A DNA stretch of 64,000 nucleotides from Inia geoffrensis (GCA_036417435.1 CM070901.1:62616501-62680500), one strand, 5' to 3'; positions 12,836-23,224 are shown, numbered from the stretch's first letter. Program-made: numbers and translations. The notes: generated from the sequence alone by a model not told the origin.

Positions 12836-12960
12836 GTTCACTCATTCACTCATTCACAGACAACTGTTGCACAGCTGCTATGTGCCAGTCACCATGCCGT
12901 GCCCTGGACAAGCAAAGAAAAGAATAGGTCCTAAGATTCCAGGCTTTCTGTAGGCCAGAT
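12836..12960 (-). mobile_element. L2 or MIR 3' end, antisense
   Basis: Tandem cattcactcattcac followed by cagctgctatgtgccagt matches the reverse complement of the shared L2/MIR 3' end. Confidence 0.6.
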
Positions 12961-13540
12961 GGATTACTACAAACGGGTACCCTGGACATGTATCATTAAG
13001 CAGTTACTATTTAAATCCAGCCCGGTTCCAAAAATGTTCTCAAGTTCTCCTTGTACTTAACAGGTCACAGGTTACCTTGGGTAACCTCAAGAAGGCTGCT
13101 AAGCATTCTAATCCAGCTAGTCGGTTCTGCAAGGCACAACCTGTCTCGGGATGCAGCTACACTCAAAAGGCAGTGTTTAGGGTAAGTCCCTTCCTGCTCT
13201 AATTCCCCAATGTGCGGGGGTTTGTTGAAAGAGCGTTTTCTAAGAAGGAAAAGATTTGGATGAAGTCAGGCGATGAGTAAAACTGAGCTCGAGCTTCAAT
13301 CAAAACTCTTCGGAGTTTTGGTGACTTGGTGTTAGGGCACGGAAGGATTCTTCGGGTACCTTCCCCATATACAGTGGTGGAAAGAAAAGCTTCCAGAGCA
13401 AACCCAGTCAGGGAAAGACGGAAATCCACTGCATGTAGCGACATACTGGAGCCCAGACCTCAGCCTAACTCTAATTTAGCAAACTACATTATAAATAACG
13501 GGCCAATCTCAAATATAGCTGCTCCCCTAACCCTCAGGCT
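12960..13540. other. Region just upstream of the CpG island
   Basis: No repeat was recognised. A short perfect palindrome, aggttacc-ttg-ggtaacct, lies at 13069-13087. The stretch may hold proximal regulatory sites for FAM78B, but I cannot show it. Confidence 0.35.
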
Positions 13541-14073
13541 GCCCCAAAGACTCACTGCCGGGCTCCTTCCTCGACCCTGGACAGCGCCGCGCCCTTCTCG
13601 GCCCCACCCACCCAACCCAGGAGGGGTCCGCACAGCCCCACGCCCACCCCCGGAACAGCACCCACCGTGGCCCCGCCCCTCCCGGGCCCCACGTGTCGGG
13701 CCCCACCCCGGCGCTGGCTGCCCTTTAAACACCCCCACCCTTACACAGTACCCCCCCGCCCCCCGCCTCCACGGCAGCCGGACGGCAGCCGGCGAGGGAC
13801 AAAACTGGTGGCGTACAGCCAGTTTCCTCCGCGGATCTCGCCTGGGGTTGCCCAGCCCGTGGGGCCCTCCACCCTGGGCCACAGTCCCCTGGCGCCCCCC
13901 CGAGCCCGTGGCGGCCGGGCAGAGGAGTGTCGCCGCGGCCCAGCTGCGGGGCGGGGCCGAGGGGAGCGCAGGTCTCCGCCGCCGCCACTGCTGCCTCCGC
14001 CTGCCGCTCGGGCCTCCCGCTCGCCAGCCTTTGGGTGCGCTGCACGCGGGGGGCAGCCGCGGTGCAGAGGTTC

Positions 14074-14325
14074 ATGCAGCGGCGGCGGCGGCGGCGGCGG
14101 CGGCTGCTGCTGCTGCTGCTGCTGCTACCGCGGAGGCAGACAGACCCGGCGCTGCCGCCGCCGCCGCCCTCCCCCGGCTACATGCCGCCGCCGCTGCCGC
14201 CTCCTCCTCTCCGGCGAGGGGCGGGGGGCTCCGGCCCGGGGTGGGCACCACTCCTCGCAGTGCCGCTCCCCTCCCTGCCCTCCGCGCTGGCCCTGGAGCC
14301 GGCGGGGGCGCCCGGCGCCTCCTAG
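14074..14325 (+). other. Upstream ORF with Arg8-Leu8 run (FAM78B 5' leader)
   Basis: An ATG at 14074 opens an 83-codon frame that ends with a stop at 14323-14325, before the FAM78B start. Residues 3-18 are eight Arg from CGG repeats and eight Leu from CTG/CTA, followed by a Pro-rich tail. It counts as an upstream ORF only if transcription starts before 14074, which is not known. The two other frames through the same repeat give Gly then Cys, and Ala alone. Translation is speculative. Confidence 0.4.
14080..14124 (+). repeat. (CGG)8(CTG)7 compound trinucleotide repeat
   Basis: Eight perfect CGG units (14080-14103) pass directly into seven perfect CTG units (14104-14124), then CTA. Broken CCG/CTG runs continue nearby at 14153-14202. 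Both motifs are of the expandable class. The location is the CpG island and probable 5'UTR of FAM78B. Confidence 0.95.
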
Positions 14326-14364
14326 GAGCGCACGCTCCGCGCGCCCTGCCGCGCCCTGGAGAGA

Positions 14365-14401
14365 GGGGGCGGGCGTGGGCAGGGGCGGGCGGGCGTCGGG
14401 G
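14365..14401 (+). promoter_or_regulatory. G-run array, candidate quadruplex and GC boxes
   Basis: Seven runs of three to five G separated by one to four bases lie on the coding strand about 200 bases before the FAM78B ATG. The array fits the G-quadruplex rule several times over and contains Sp1-type GC boxes. If transcribed, it could fold in the 5'UTR. Confidence 0.6.
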
Positions 14402-14516
14402 CAGCGGAGACCCGGCACGGCGGCGAGAGGAGGGGGCTGCCTCGGAGAATGCCCGGCGCCGGCTCACCGCTCCTAGGCACGGGCTGAGCCGGACCCGGAG
14501 CGGGCGGCGCGTCGCC

Positions 14517-14528
14517 ATGCCGGTGTGA
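14517..14528 (+). other. Three-codon upstream ORF (Met-Pro-Val)
   Basis: ATG CCG GTG TGA sits in a strong start context (gtcgccATGc, G at -3) and ends 72 bases before the FAM78B ATG. Such minimal upstream ORFs can lower or condition translation of the main frame. That it lies in the mRNA is very likely given its closeness to the main start; an effect on translation is inference. Confidence 0.55.
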
Positions 14529-14600
14529 CGGGCGCCCCCGGCTGCCCGCGCGGTCCCCCGCGCTGCCCCACGCCGCGCCGCGCCGGCGCCGGGCGGCAGG

Positions 14601-14863
14601 ATGGGCTGTATCCAAAGCATTACCTGCAAGGCGCGGATCCGGCGCGAGAACATTGTGGTGTATGATGTGTGCGCCACCATCGACCAGTGCCCCACGCGCA
14701 TCGAGGAGACCTCGCCCATCGTCCTGCGCTACAAGACCCCCTACTTCAAAGCTTCGGCCCGCGTGGTCATGCCCCCCATCCCCCGCCACGAGACCTGGGT
14801 GGTGGGCTGGATCCAGGCGTGCAACCAGATGGAGTTCTTCAACACCTACAGCGACCTGGGCAT
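14601..14863 (+). CDS. FAM78B: FAM78B, first coding exon (partial CDS)
   Basis: The frame from ATG 14601 encodes 87 residues plus two bases of the next codon. It begins MGCIQSITCKARIRRENI and includes VVMPPIPRHETWVVGWIQAC and NQMEFFNTYSDLG. I recognise this as the N-terminus of FAM78B; the paralogue FAM78A differs at many of these positions. The start has a good context (A at -3, G at +4). The exon ends at AT with donor GTAAGC, so the Met codon of SDLGM is split by the intron. FAM78 proteins have no established function that I know. The Met-Gly-Cys-x-x-Ser start fits N-myristoylation plus palmitoylation, suggesting membrane attachment, but this is inference. No frameshift or stop is seen. The rest of the protein lies beyond the window. 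Confidence 0.95.
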
Positions 14864-14869
14864 GTAAGC
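14864..14869 (+). other. FAM78B: Splice donor of FAM78B exon 1
   Basis: cat|gtaagc is a strong U1-type donor. Reading on gives a TAA right after ATG, which explains the apparent 88-codon ORF; splicing here restores the known protein. Confidence 0.9.
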
Positions 14870-14899
14870 GACCGGCCGCGCGGAGTCGGAGCGGGGTCC

Positions 14900-15860
14900 C
14901 TGACCCTGGCCTCTTCTGATCCCGACCCTCCTCCCCAGCTCCTTCTTACTGCTCTCCCCATCCTCTTTCTAAACCTTCCTCCCGCCTCCTCTTCCATCTC
15001 CCTCCTCCCTACGCTTTTGTTTCAGCGACAGGGCGGGTGTGTGTAGGGAGGCTCCTCGCGAAGGCATTTTCTCGTGGTTTTCTTCTGACACCCCATGAAC
15101 GCGAGAACAGTGCGATAAGGAGGGTTCGAGAGACGGAGGTGGGGGTGGCTGGCTAGTGCCCTGGGAGTTTCGGGGCGCCGCCTGTGCTTTGTGGGGATTC
15201 CCTGGAAGAGTTTGGGGGGGACCTGTAGAGAGGAGTGGAGTGCTGGGGGCGCGTGGGCTGTGCCGCGCGTCCTTTGGAGAAACCCGAGCGGGCTTGGAGG
15301 AGAAGGTCCCGGGTGTCCCAGCTGGACTTGGTGGTTCTGCCCCTGTTCCCTCGACTGTTGACTTCGAGCCCTTGTCCCCCGGGCCGGGAAGCCTGGAGGC
15401 ATTTGCATCCGGAACCGCAAACCCTGGAGAGCCGCTTTTCTGGCTCGGCTCCCTCAGGAGGAGTACTGAGGTGGTGGGAACTGGAAGGCACCGGGCGCGT
15501 CCCGGTGGAGCAGGGCTGATGGCCTTGTGCGAGGAGCCTCTGGCTAGCGTGGTGCGGTGTGTGTCTTATGCTCAAGGAAAGTATGGGTCTCTTGTCGGTC
15601 TAAAGTCTTTATTTACTCCAAAACTTTACTGATTGCGACGCTGGAAGTGGTTCCCCAGCGCCCACCGCCGAATTCTGTTGGCGATCTGGGAGCTCTCCAA
15701 CTTCTTTCAGCAGCGCCGCTCGGTGCGCGCCGGGCTCGGCGGCTGCGGTGGAGACCCGAGATCGCGGCGACTCCTCTGCCGCCAGGGGCCGACAGCCTGC
15801 CCCGGAACCGCAGGCTGCTGACAGTCGCGTCCAGGACTTTTTTATTTCCTAAATTTTCAT
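14900..15860 (+). promoter_or_regulatory. CpG-rich start of intron 1
   Basis: GC-rich sequence continues after the exon, with a second CpG-dense block at about 15640-15835 (gcagcgccgctcggtgcgcg, gagatcgcggcgactcctct). This is probably the shore or second part of the promoter island, a common site of enhancers. No coding frame here is convincing. Confidence 0.5.
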
Positions 15861-17197
15861 GACTCCCTGCCAGCCTCCTTTCAGAAGTAGACTATGGGCA
15901 GTTGACAACTACAATGGCTAAAATGTTTGGGGCCTACGTTCTACCTGCTGTTACAGTGTAGGTCTAGAGCACCCTAATTAGCTTACAGCCTGTAGGGAAA
16001 CCCTGTTCTGGAAAGGCAGCCTCATTTCATTATTAATCTAAAACTCTAGAGTTTCCAAGGTTCATCTTTTGAATATGGATATAAGGTGGGAGAGTTTCCA
16101 TTTTAAAAGGTCAAACTATCTCTTTAACAGCAGTTTGGAGGCTTTTTATTGCACTCTGAGAGCATGTACGTTAACACTAGTCGTAGGTGCTGAAAGGAAT
16201 TTTGACAGATGGCTTTGTTTCTCCCCCCTCCCATCCCCACCCCAAAGAGTTTGAACTTTTCTCTTTAACCATAAAAGCTAAATGCTGGAGAAAGTTCCTT
16301 CCTAGGGAAGATGTGTGACAGCCCAGTTTCCTCTGTGCCTCTGCACATAGAGTGTTCTTGTCTTTCTGTATGGCAGCTGGATATGAGAAATGGGGGACAT
16401 ACTATTTGGGGTGAATCATGCCATTTAAAAACAGACACACCCTCAAAAGAATGATATCTGAACACATGTGTCTCTTAAAAGATTTTTTTTAAGAAACTTA
16501 TTATTTCCAGCCAAATCAGAGAAAGCCCCAGACAGGGCAAGGGCACCCTCCCTTTTGTCCTGTTGGCCTGGCCCTCGTGGCAGTGTGCAGCCTTGCTGGG
16601 GGGCTGTAATTGCAGCCTGGGGCCCCTCTGGAGGAGGCTAGGAGGTACTGAGCCTAAACAGCCTTACTTTTCCCAAGACGGTACAGCCAAGGCTCTCCGT
16701 TGCCTCACATCTCTTGTAAGTTAGTAATTGGAAAGCAAATAAATCATTCTTTTCATAAAAGAAAATATATTCTACCTCAGGAGAAGCCGAGGTGAGGTAT
16801 AAACAGACATCGTAGTTGAACTTCCTTGACTACAAGAGGATATGCCCTCATGGGAACCTGCTTTAATGGGCATGAGTCGGTGCCCGCCCAGAGGGACACA
16901 TCTTCCCTGACCCTTCCTTGCTGAATTCTTGCCTTTGGGATTTGGGAAAAAAGTTTTGCCTTTAAACTACCACTTTCAGTATTTTAAGATTCTTGGTTTT
17001 CCTGTTGTTGATGCCAGGGAGCAAAAATAGTCCCCAAGATATCACAAAGCATATTATTTTAGAAATGGGTCAAAGGTCTACCTGTCTCTTCATGGCTGCA
17101 ATAATTGCTATGTGTCCAAGGCCACTTTGGAGCCCAGATCTGATTGAACCAATTTCCACAAAATGTTTCTGCCCTGAAAACTTCGTAATTGTAAACC
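15860..17197. other. Intron sequence, nothing recognised
   Basis: AT-richer unique sequence without clear repeats or exon-like features. Confidence 0.4.
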
Positions 17198-17403
17198 TTT
17201 TTTTTTTTTTTGAGGTACCTGGGCCTCTCACTGTTGTGGCCTCTGCCATTGCGGAGCACAGGCTCTGGACGTGCAGGCTCAGTGGCCATGGCTCACGGAC
17301 CCAGCTGCTCCGCGGCATGTGGGATCTTCCCGGACCGGGACACGAACCCGTGTCCCGTGCATCGGCAGGCAGACTCTCAACCACTGCGCCACCAGGGAAG
17401 CCC
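17198..17403 (-). mobile_element. CHR-type SINE, antisense
   Basis: A T-tract at 17198-17211 is followed by the reverse complement of the tRNA-derived SINE, ending ccagggaagccc. Short flanking duplications (tgtaaac) are visible at 17190 and 17406. Confidence 0.9.
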
Positions 17404-17949
17404 AGTGTAAACTTTTTGATGGAAACTCATATTGCATGAAAGTCACTGAAGTCTATTAGTTATTATGTCCACTTTAGCCAGTACCTTGAGTGGAAAAAAC
17501 ACTGCAGGCTGAATTTTCACCCCTGTGCAATGCTCTTGTTACATGAAGCATGACACGATGAGAGAGTGTAAGTTAGAAAGCTACCTTTTCAACATTTAAA
17601 AAGGGACTATGCCAGAGGAAACCCGCAACTTAAAATGCCAAGAAACTTCTATCTGTAGGCTTAAAAGAAAACATGAGCTTTTGTGGTTTAAATTCGCAAC
17701 ATTTCCAAAAAAGAGTAGGCTTCTGCAGGAGCATTTGAAATAGCTGATGGTCAGGATGGCCGGAGCTTAATTTGAACTTGAACTCAAATGACTTGGAACT
17801 TCTTCCAGTGATTCTACAGGAAGCAGGCTATGAATGCTTGTGGCACCCACTTATTTCTCATTTGGCCCTGATGAGCCCTGGTCATGCAGCCCTGCTGAGA
17901 CCACTGCAAGGCTTCATCCTTCAGGGAGAAAGGGCTACTGGATTTTCTC
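17404..17949. other. Intron sequence, nothing recognised
   Basis: No gene or clear repeat was found. Confidence 0.4.
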
Positions 17950-18400
17950 AATCAACCCATCAAAAAACAAACATTTACCAAGCGCCTCTGATGTACCAGC
18001 ACCAGCAAAGAAAACAAAGGAATAAGCACGCAGCGTCACTGATCCTCAGTGTAGGAGGTAGGGGCACATGCAGAAAAAGCCAATGCTCCCAAGCAGTGTA
18101 GGAGAAAGGCCAGAGAGAGGGGCAGGGGACCAGGCCAGGTTTTCTAGATGTGTAAGGACTCAAGCTGAATGTGAGAGGTGGATAAGATTCAGTGAGGCAA
18201 GGAGGAGGGACTAGTTAGTTCTAAAGGGGAAAAACAAAGGTATGGAGGTAGGAAAATACAAGGTGTCTTAAGGGCGCATGCGTAGGTAGTAGAGGAGCTT
18301 TCAAGGGGAGGAACAGTGGGAGGTGAGGTCGGAAAGGGTCTGCTGGGGAAGGCCTAGGACAATATGATCTGGAAAAGAGAATGTTAAGGTCAGGTCTTCT
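17950..18400 (-). mobile_element. L2 3' region, antisense
   Basis: Landmarks acatttaccaagcgcctct and gatgtaccagcaccagcaaa, followed by G/A-rich sequence, match the reverse complement of the L2 3' end and body. Confidence 0.55.
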
Positions 18401-18502
18401 TAACCAGAAGAGTATAAGGAGGCTCTTCATACCTTCTCCATGCCTCTTGGGCATACAGGAGCTTCTCAGTAGAGGCATGAGACCTTTATGATGGAACAGT
18501 TT

Positions 18503-18748
18503 CTTTTTTTAATTTATTTTATTGAAGTATAGTTGATTTACAATGTTGTGTTAATTTCTGCTGTACAGCGAAGTGATTCGGTTATGCATATGTATGCATT
18601 CTTTTTCATATTCTTTCCTATTATGGTTTATCACAGGATATTGAATAGAGTTCCCTGTGCTATACAGTAAGACTGTTGTTTATCCATTCTATACGTAATA
18701 CTTTGCATCTGCTAATCTCAGACTCCCAATCCATCCCTCCCCCACCCC
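18503..18748 (-). mobile_element. L1 3' end, antisense, with perfect target duplication
   Basis: T-rich start, then ttgaagtatagttgatttac and cagagttccctgtgc-like sequence identify the reverse complement of an L1 3'UTR. The 15-base duplication atgatggaacagttt at 18488-18502 and 18749-18763 is perfect, proving L1-driven insertion. Confidence 0.9.
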
Positions 18749-18763
18749 ATGATGGAACAGTTT

Positions 18764-19389
18764 TGCACGCTAGAGTACAATACCCGAGAACAAAGAGTGG
18801 GGTTCACGTGCCAAGGATGAAGGTGAAACTGAGGTCAAGGGGAGAGCCGGCAATGGCTGGCTGGAGGCCCTTCCCACTCCCTTTGAGCACATGTGCGTTG
18901 TCTTCTAGAGCCGTAGGGAAGTCTCTGGTCAGCTTAGGGCTGATGGTGTGGGATTTGGAGAACCTTGTCCTGGGTGAAGCTTGAGGAGGTCAGAGCTTAC
19001 TCCTCTCAGGAGACAGCTCCTGCCTGCGTCTCTACTCCTCCTTCTGAGCCGACACTGTTGAGGCTTTGACTATACCCACCCACCTCTGTTGACTGTTCAA
19101 TTCAATCCAAGCTGGTTTCTATCTGTTCCAAATTTGTTCTTGCTCAGTTCGTCTGGGCTTTTCCATGTTGCCAGATCCAGCAGGCACTTTGAGACGAACC
19201 CACCTTTTCATCAATATTCCACATAGTTGACAGTTTCCTGTGTCTTGACTCCTTCCATCATTCAGCTTTCATGCTATTTTTCTGGCTGTTCCTCTATCTG
19301 ACCTCCTAGTACAGTTCATCAGGACATTTCTCATTCCATACTGGATGGATGGTAATTTCCGCCATCCCAATAGCAGCAGATGGTCTCTG
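18764..19389. other. Intron sequence, mostly unrecognised
   Basis: No gene found. The part from about 19240 may be the diverged 5' side of the L2 that follows. Confidence 0.4.
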
Positions 19390-20315
19390 TGATACACAGT
19401 CACCTGCAGTGTAGGTGTATGTGCCTACATACAATTCCTGCTTGGCTGTCTGAAAGACATCTTGAACTTAATGTATCCAAACCTGCACTCTTGATCTCTG
19501 CTGTAGCTCCCACCCAAAAGCTGCGCCTCCACCATTCTTTCCCATCTTAATAAATAACACCTCCAGTCCCTGAATTGCTCCACTGAAAATCCGGGTGTCA
19601 CTCTGGATCCTTCCCCAGACATTCAGTCCATCATCAGATCCTGCTGATCCCATCTCAGGATAGCTCTCATCCAGCCACCACGTCCACCCCTTCCATCTTA
19701 GCATATGTCCCCATCACCTATCATTTGCTCCGACGGAGGATTTCTGACCAAACCTGCCACCTCCGTTCTTGCCCTCCCTCTAGTCTATCCCCCATACGAT
19801 AGCCAGAGTGATACTTTAAAAACATAAATGCTGTCGCTTTCCTGCTTAAACCCTTTAATGACTTTCCATTGCGATCAAGATAAAACTTGAAAATCTCTTC
19901 CCACTCTTTGGATTTCTGTTCTTAAGCCCCATCAACCTTTTTCCATTTCTTCAAAGGAACCAGCTCCAGCCCAGTTCAGAACTTTTCCATGTGCTGCTCT
20001 CTGTCTGAAGGGCTCTTCTCGCCCACCCTTGTCTAGCAAATGCCTACTCCCCATTCAGGTCTCAAGTGTTACCTGCTCAGAGAGGCAACCCTGAGTTCAT
20101 AGTTTAAATTAGGGTTCTCCTATTCTCTTGAGTAATACACTATTCTTTTAGTTGTTACAGTTAGTAAGCAAGTAATTATATGTTTATTTAACATCTGACT
20201 TATCTACAAGAATATAAGCCCCATTGAAGCAGGTATTATATCCATTTTATTCTCTGTGAACAGCGCTTGACCCATAGCAGATGTTCCATAAACATTTGAT
20301 AAAAATAAATAAAGG
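19390..20315 (+). mobile_element. L2 LINE, 3' kilobase, sense
   Basis: The order gaaagacatcttgaactta, gggtgtcactctggatcctt, tttaatgactttccattgcg, cttttccatgtgctgctctc, aggtctcaagtgttacctg and cagatgttccataaacattt matches the L2 coding end and 3'UTR. It is one of the longest L2 pieces in the window. A U2 fragment sits at its 3' tip. Confidence 0.75.
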
Positions 20316-20349
20316 ATCGCTTCTCGGCCTTTTGGCTAAGATCAAGTGT
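20316..20349 (+). pseudogene. U2 snRNA 5' fragment, tailless retrocopy
   Basis: Bases 20316-20349 match the first 34-35 nucleotides of U2 snRNA (atcgcttctcggcctttt, then ggctaagatcaagtgt) with no mismatch that I can see. The copy stops there. It is flanked by the perfect duplication aaaataaataaagg at 20302-20315 and 20350-20363. No A-tail of its own is present. The structure fits an L1-driven retrocopy of a shortened U2 RNA. It is far too short to be a working snRNA and has no promoter. Confidence 0.9.
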
Positions 20350-20364
20350 AAAATAAATAAAGGA

Positions 20365-21685
20365 GCCATTTTTTTGACCTCAAATAGTCTGTGTAGTCTT
20401 CAACAAATCATGCCTCTGCAGAATTAGCTTTTCATATAAAACCTACGGCAACCCCACAAAGCTGTCCAACTCTTGACATTCCAGCAGTCACTTAGCACAT
20501 ACAGTTTAACTCCACTGTGCTTCTGTGTCATTTTGACCTGCGTCGTCCCACCAGATCCGCTACTCGTCAGCCCAGGGCTTGTGTCTGTCACTTCTGTCAC
20601 CCTGAGGTGTTCTGAATACCACGAGAGAGGTTCAGCAAACACTGAAGCCTCACTGTCACGTCACGTACTACAAAGTGGCATTCACTGTCTGCCCAAGGAG
20701 ATGGGACATAGAAACCTTGTCATAGCACGGTTCCACCTGCATCATTAACTCGCGGCCTGAACCCCAGGACTTCTGGAGGTGATGGCCCTAGCAATCACTT
20801 AAACACCTTGCCTGGTAGGGTCATTGCCCCCAAAGTGAACACCTCCCCCCTTGTTCACGGCTGCATGTGCGGCACGGCTATGAGTGTGGTTCTCACCGGT
20901 CATAGAGATGCCTCCTTCGGGCATTTTGCTGTTGAGGGCCAGCTCAGCTCATCTGTCCAAGGAGCCTGATGAGTCTCCAGGTGTCCTACCAGGTCCAATA
21001 CGCCTCAGCACAGGGCTCACATCTGTTACTTCCTCTGTCTCCCTGCGGAGACTTGCATCAACACCCATCCCCCATTCCCATTACATCCCCCAGTCAGGGG
21101 CCTCATGATCTGGAAGTAGCGAGAGCTGCTTCTAATCAGAAACGATGGGGACCCTCAGTCCCAGAGCATCAGATGGGAAAGCAGGATCCAATTCCGTTAT
21201 TAAAGTACTGAGTGCCCTTGAAGGGGAGGCGGCCTGACCCTTTGCCTCTAATCTTCTCCATCTCCGCAAAAGAGGAGCAGCAGAAGATTAGCTGGTCTTA
21301 TCAGGAAGCATTAAGCTCTCTGGAGATAAAGCACAACTCTGGAGCCGGAGGGGAGGTGTAGGAGGAACAGGGGAGGAAACACATGATTCAGAAAAGAGAA
21401 GGGGAGAAATAAATGGGAGTTAACAACCAGTTGTGGCTTGTGTAGCCTGGGATGCTGAAATACAGCTGCATGGGATGGAGGAAGCAGGGACGGGTGAGCT
21501 GGGAGGCGTTGGACTGCAAGATGTCAGCGACCTTCCACATGACAGCAGAGGCGAATGCTGTTTGCGGGGTTTGGTCTGCAGATGCTTCGTGTTCCAGGTT
21601 AAAGAAGGCTGGCGATTGCGTAAGGAGATGCAGAATCTGGTGGAAGACCCAAGATCCCGAATATCCCCTCTCCCTCTGATTTGTG
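20365..21685. other. Intron sequence, nothing recognised
   Basis: Unique-looking sequence with no supported gene. Open frames of 70-90 codons here are on one strand only and lack recognised motifs. Confidence 0.4.
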
Positions 21686-21689
21686 TAGC

Positions 21690-21830
21690 GCTCTGATCTT
21701 GTCTGACCCTCCCTATTAATGACCCTGGGAGCTAGAAGCTACTATTACACCTGATGAGGAAGCTAAGGCTCAGGGAGGGTCAGATGAGAGCATACGTCCA
21801 GTAAGTGGCTGAGCTGAATCTTCGTGAGAG
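21690..21830 (-). mobile_element. MIR SINE, antisense
   Basis: gatgaggaagctaaggctca and ccagtaagtggctgagctga match the reverse complement of MIR. Confidence 0.65.
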
Positions 21831-22334
21831 TGTGGAGCCCGGAGGGCAAGGGACCAGGTCCATCCACTGCTGAGAAGCTCATTCCCTGGGAGCAGGGGGA
21901 GGCCTTCTCAGCTCTCAGGGACCCCAAGCTGGCCAGTCTGGACTGCAGGTTTTAGCCCCGTGCTGTCTTCTCCAGAATATTCCCCGGGGATCACATGTCA
22001 GCTCAGAGGGACAGCCCTGGACCCCAGCAGACAGTCACCCAGACCACTCAGTTACTGGACTTGTGAGTCTGTTCATCCCTCAAACTCTCCAGACAATTGC
22101 TGTTTGGACAGATGGTTAGGAAGAAAAAGAGGAGCCCCGTCTGGTGGTGGGAAGGACCCCTGGCTCTACCATCAGCTCACGGGACATTCCGCTGGCTCCC
22201 AGGAATTCTTACACTATTATTCCTTTTCCGAGGCCCCCTCAGGCCAGTGTGTTAGCTGCGTGGACCCTGCTCCCTCGGTGGCTCTGATACAAGCCAGTTG
22301 GAACCGCTCGCTGTGCCAGTTGAAGGTGTAGCAA

Positions 22335-22470
22335 CCGGCTCCCCGGCACAGGGATTCGAGTCAGAAAACCTGGGTTCGATTTTCAGCCGTGTGACCTTTG
22401 GCAGGTTCCTTAACAACCCAATGTCTAGTTTGTATGCATGTAAATAGACAATGAAAAGATCCGTCTTGTC
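22335..22470 (+). mobile_element. MIR SINE fragment, sense
   Basis: gtcagaaaacctgggttcga and gtgtgacctttggcaggttc match the MIR 5' half. Confidence 0.65.
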
Positions 22471-23224
22471 TCCTTGGTGGGGGGTCAGGAATCAAGTGAG
22501 ATGAAAAGTGTGAAAGAGCTCTCCAAACTGTAGGGTACTGTGCACATGTTGCTTTTTTATTATTGTAGAGTGTGGCTGTTATTATTACTAGAGGGTGACT
22601 CTGCATCAGCCTCAAGGAGCAGGGAGGTTGTGGCCCTGAGGCTTCCCCTGGCAGAGAGAAGCATTCACACTCTGGAGAGGGGTCCCTCATGCATCAGCCA
22701 CTGCTCTCCCACAGCCCCACTCAGAGCCAGAGGGGAGGAGAGAGACTGTTGTGTAAACCCTTCAGAGCCAGGGCTGTTTTCCATTCATACTCAGCGGAGG
22801 GTGGTAGCTACTACCTCTTGTCCCACCCAGAGGTCGCCCTCCCAGGTCTGCCCGAGCTGTGGGCTCTGAGCAGCATGCAGGACCCTGGCCACTCCCAGTC
22901 CCTGGTGCACTGCCTTTCACTCAGCTGACTCATGGGGACTGCCTGCCCTGCCCCCAGGGCCTCCTGAGGTGTATCAGTCAGGCCCCAGATGAGAAGCCAG
23001 GGACTCGGGGCTGGGGTGATACTAGAGCATGTAAGCCATGCTGTCCAGGCTCAGCAAGGTCTGCAGTTTCCAGCCTGGGTGGACGATGAGACCCACACGT
23101 GAAATAATTTGTGTCCGAAGCGATTTCTAATATATTATTTCCAGTGTATCTTTAGTATATCTTTAACATATACTTCCATGATTTTGTTTCCTTACAAGAA
23201 GAAACCATGAAGAAAGAAACCCTT

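Larger units (their letters stand above)
13540..14900 (+). promoter_or_regulatory. CpG island, FAM78B promoter and 5'UTR
   Basis: CpG density and GC content rise sharply from about 13540 and stay high past the first coding exon, the usual look of a CpG-island promoter. An E-box-like cacgtg lies at 13690-13695. Several GC boxes (ggggcgggc) lie at 14365-14400. I see no TATA box at a fitting distance, so dispersed initiation is likely. The exact start site cannot be read from sequence; transcripts must include at least the bases just before 14601. Confidence 0.85.

Noticed and set aside
13326..14528. 400-codon open frame across the FAM78B promoter island
   Set aside because: GC-rich islands lack stops by composition; the reverse strand and other frames are also open. 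The frame crosses the likely transcription start and has Pro/Arg/Ala-rich low-complexity content.
14072..14789. Long minus-strand frames (215 and 155 codons) opposite FAM78B exon 1
   Set aside because: They are antisense shadows of the coding exon and the poly-Ala reading of the trinucleotide repeat.
14864..14869. FAM78B as an 88-residue single-exon protein ending at TAA 14866
   Set aside because: The stop is inside a strong splice donor and the known family protein continues well past this point.
20316..20349. Functional U2 snRNA gene
   Set aside because: Only the first 35 bases exist, without promoter elements, Sm site or 3' box.
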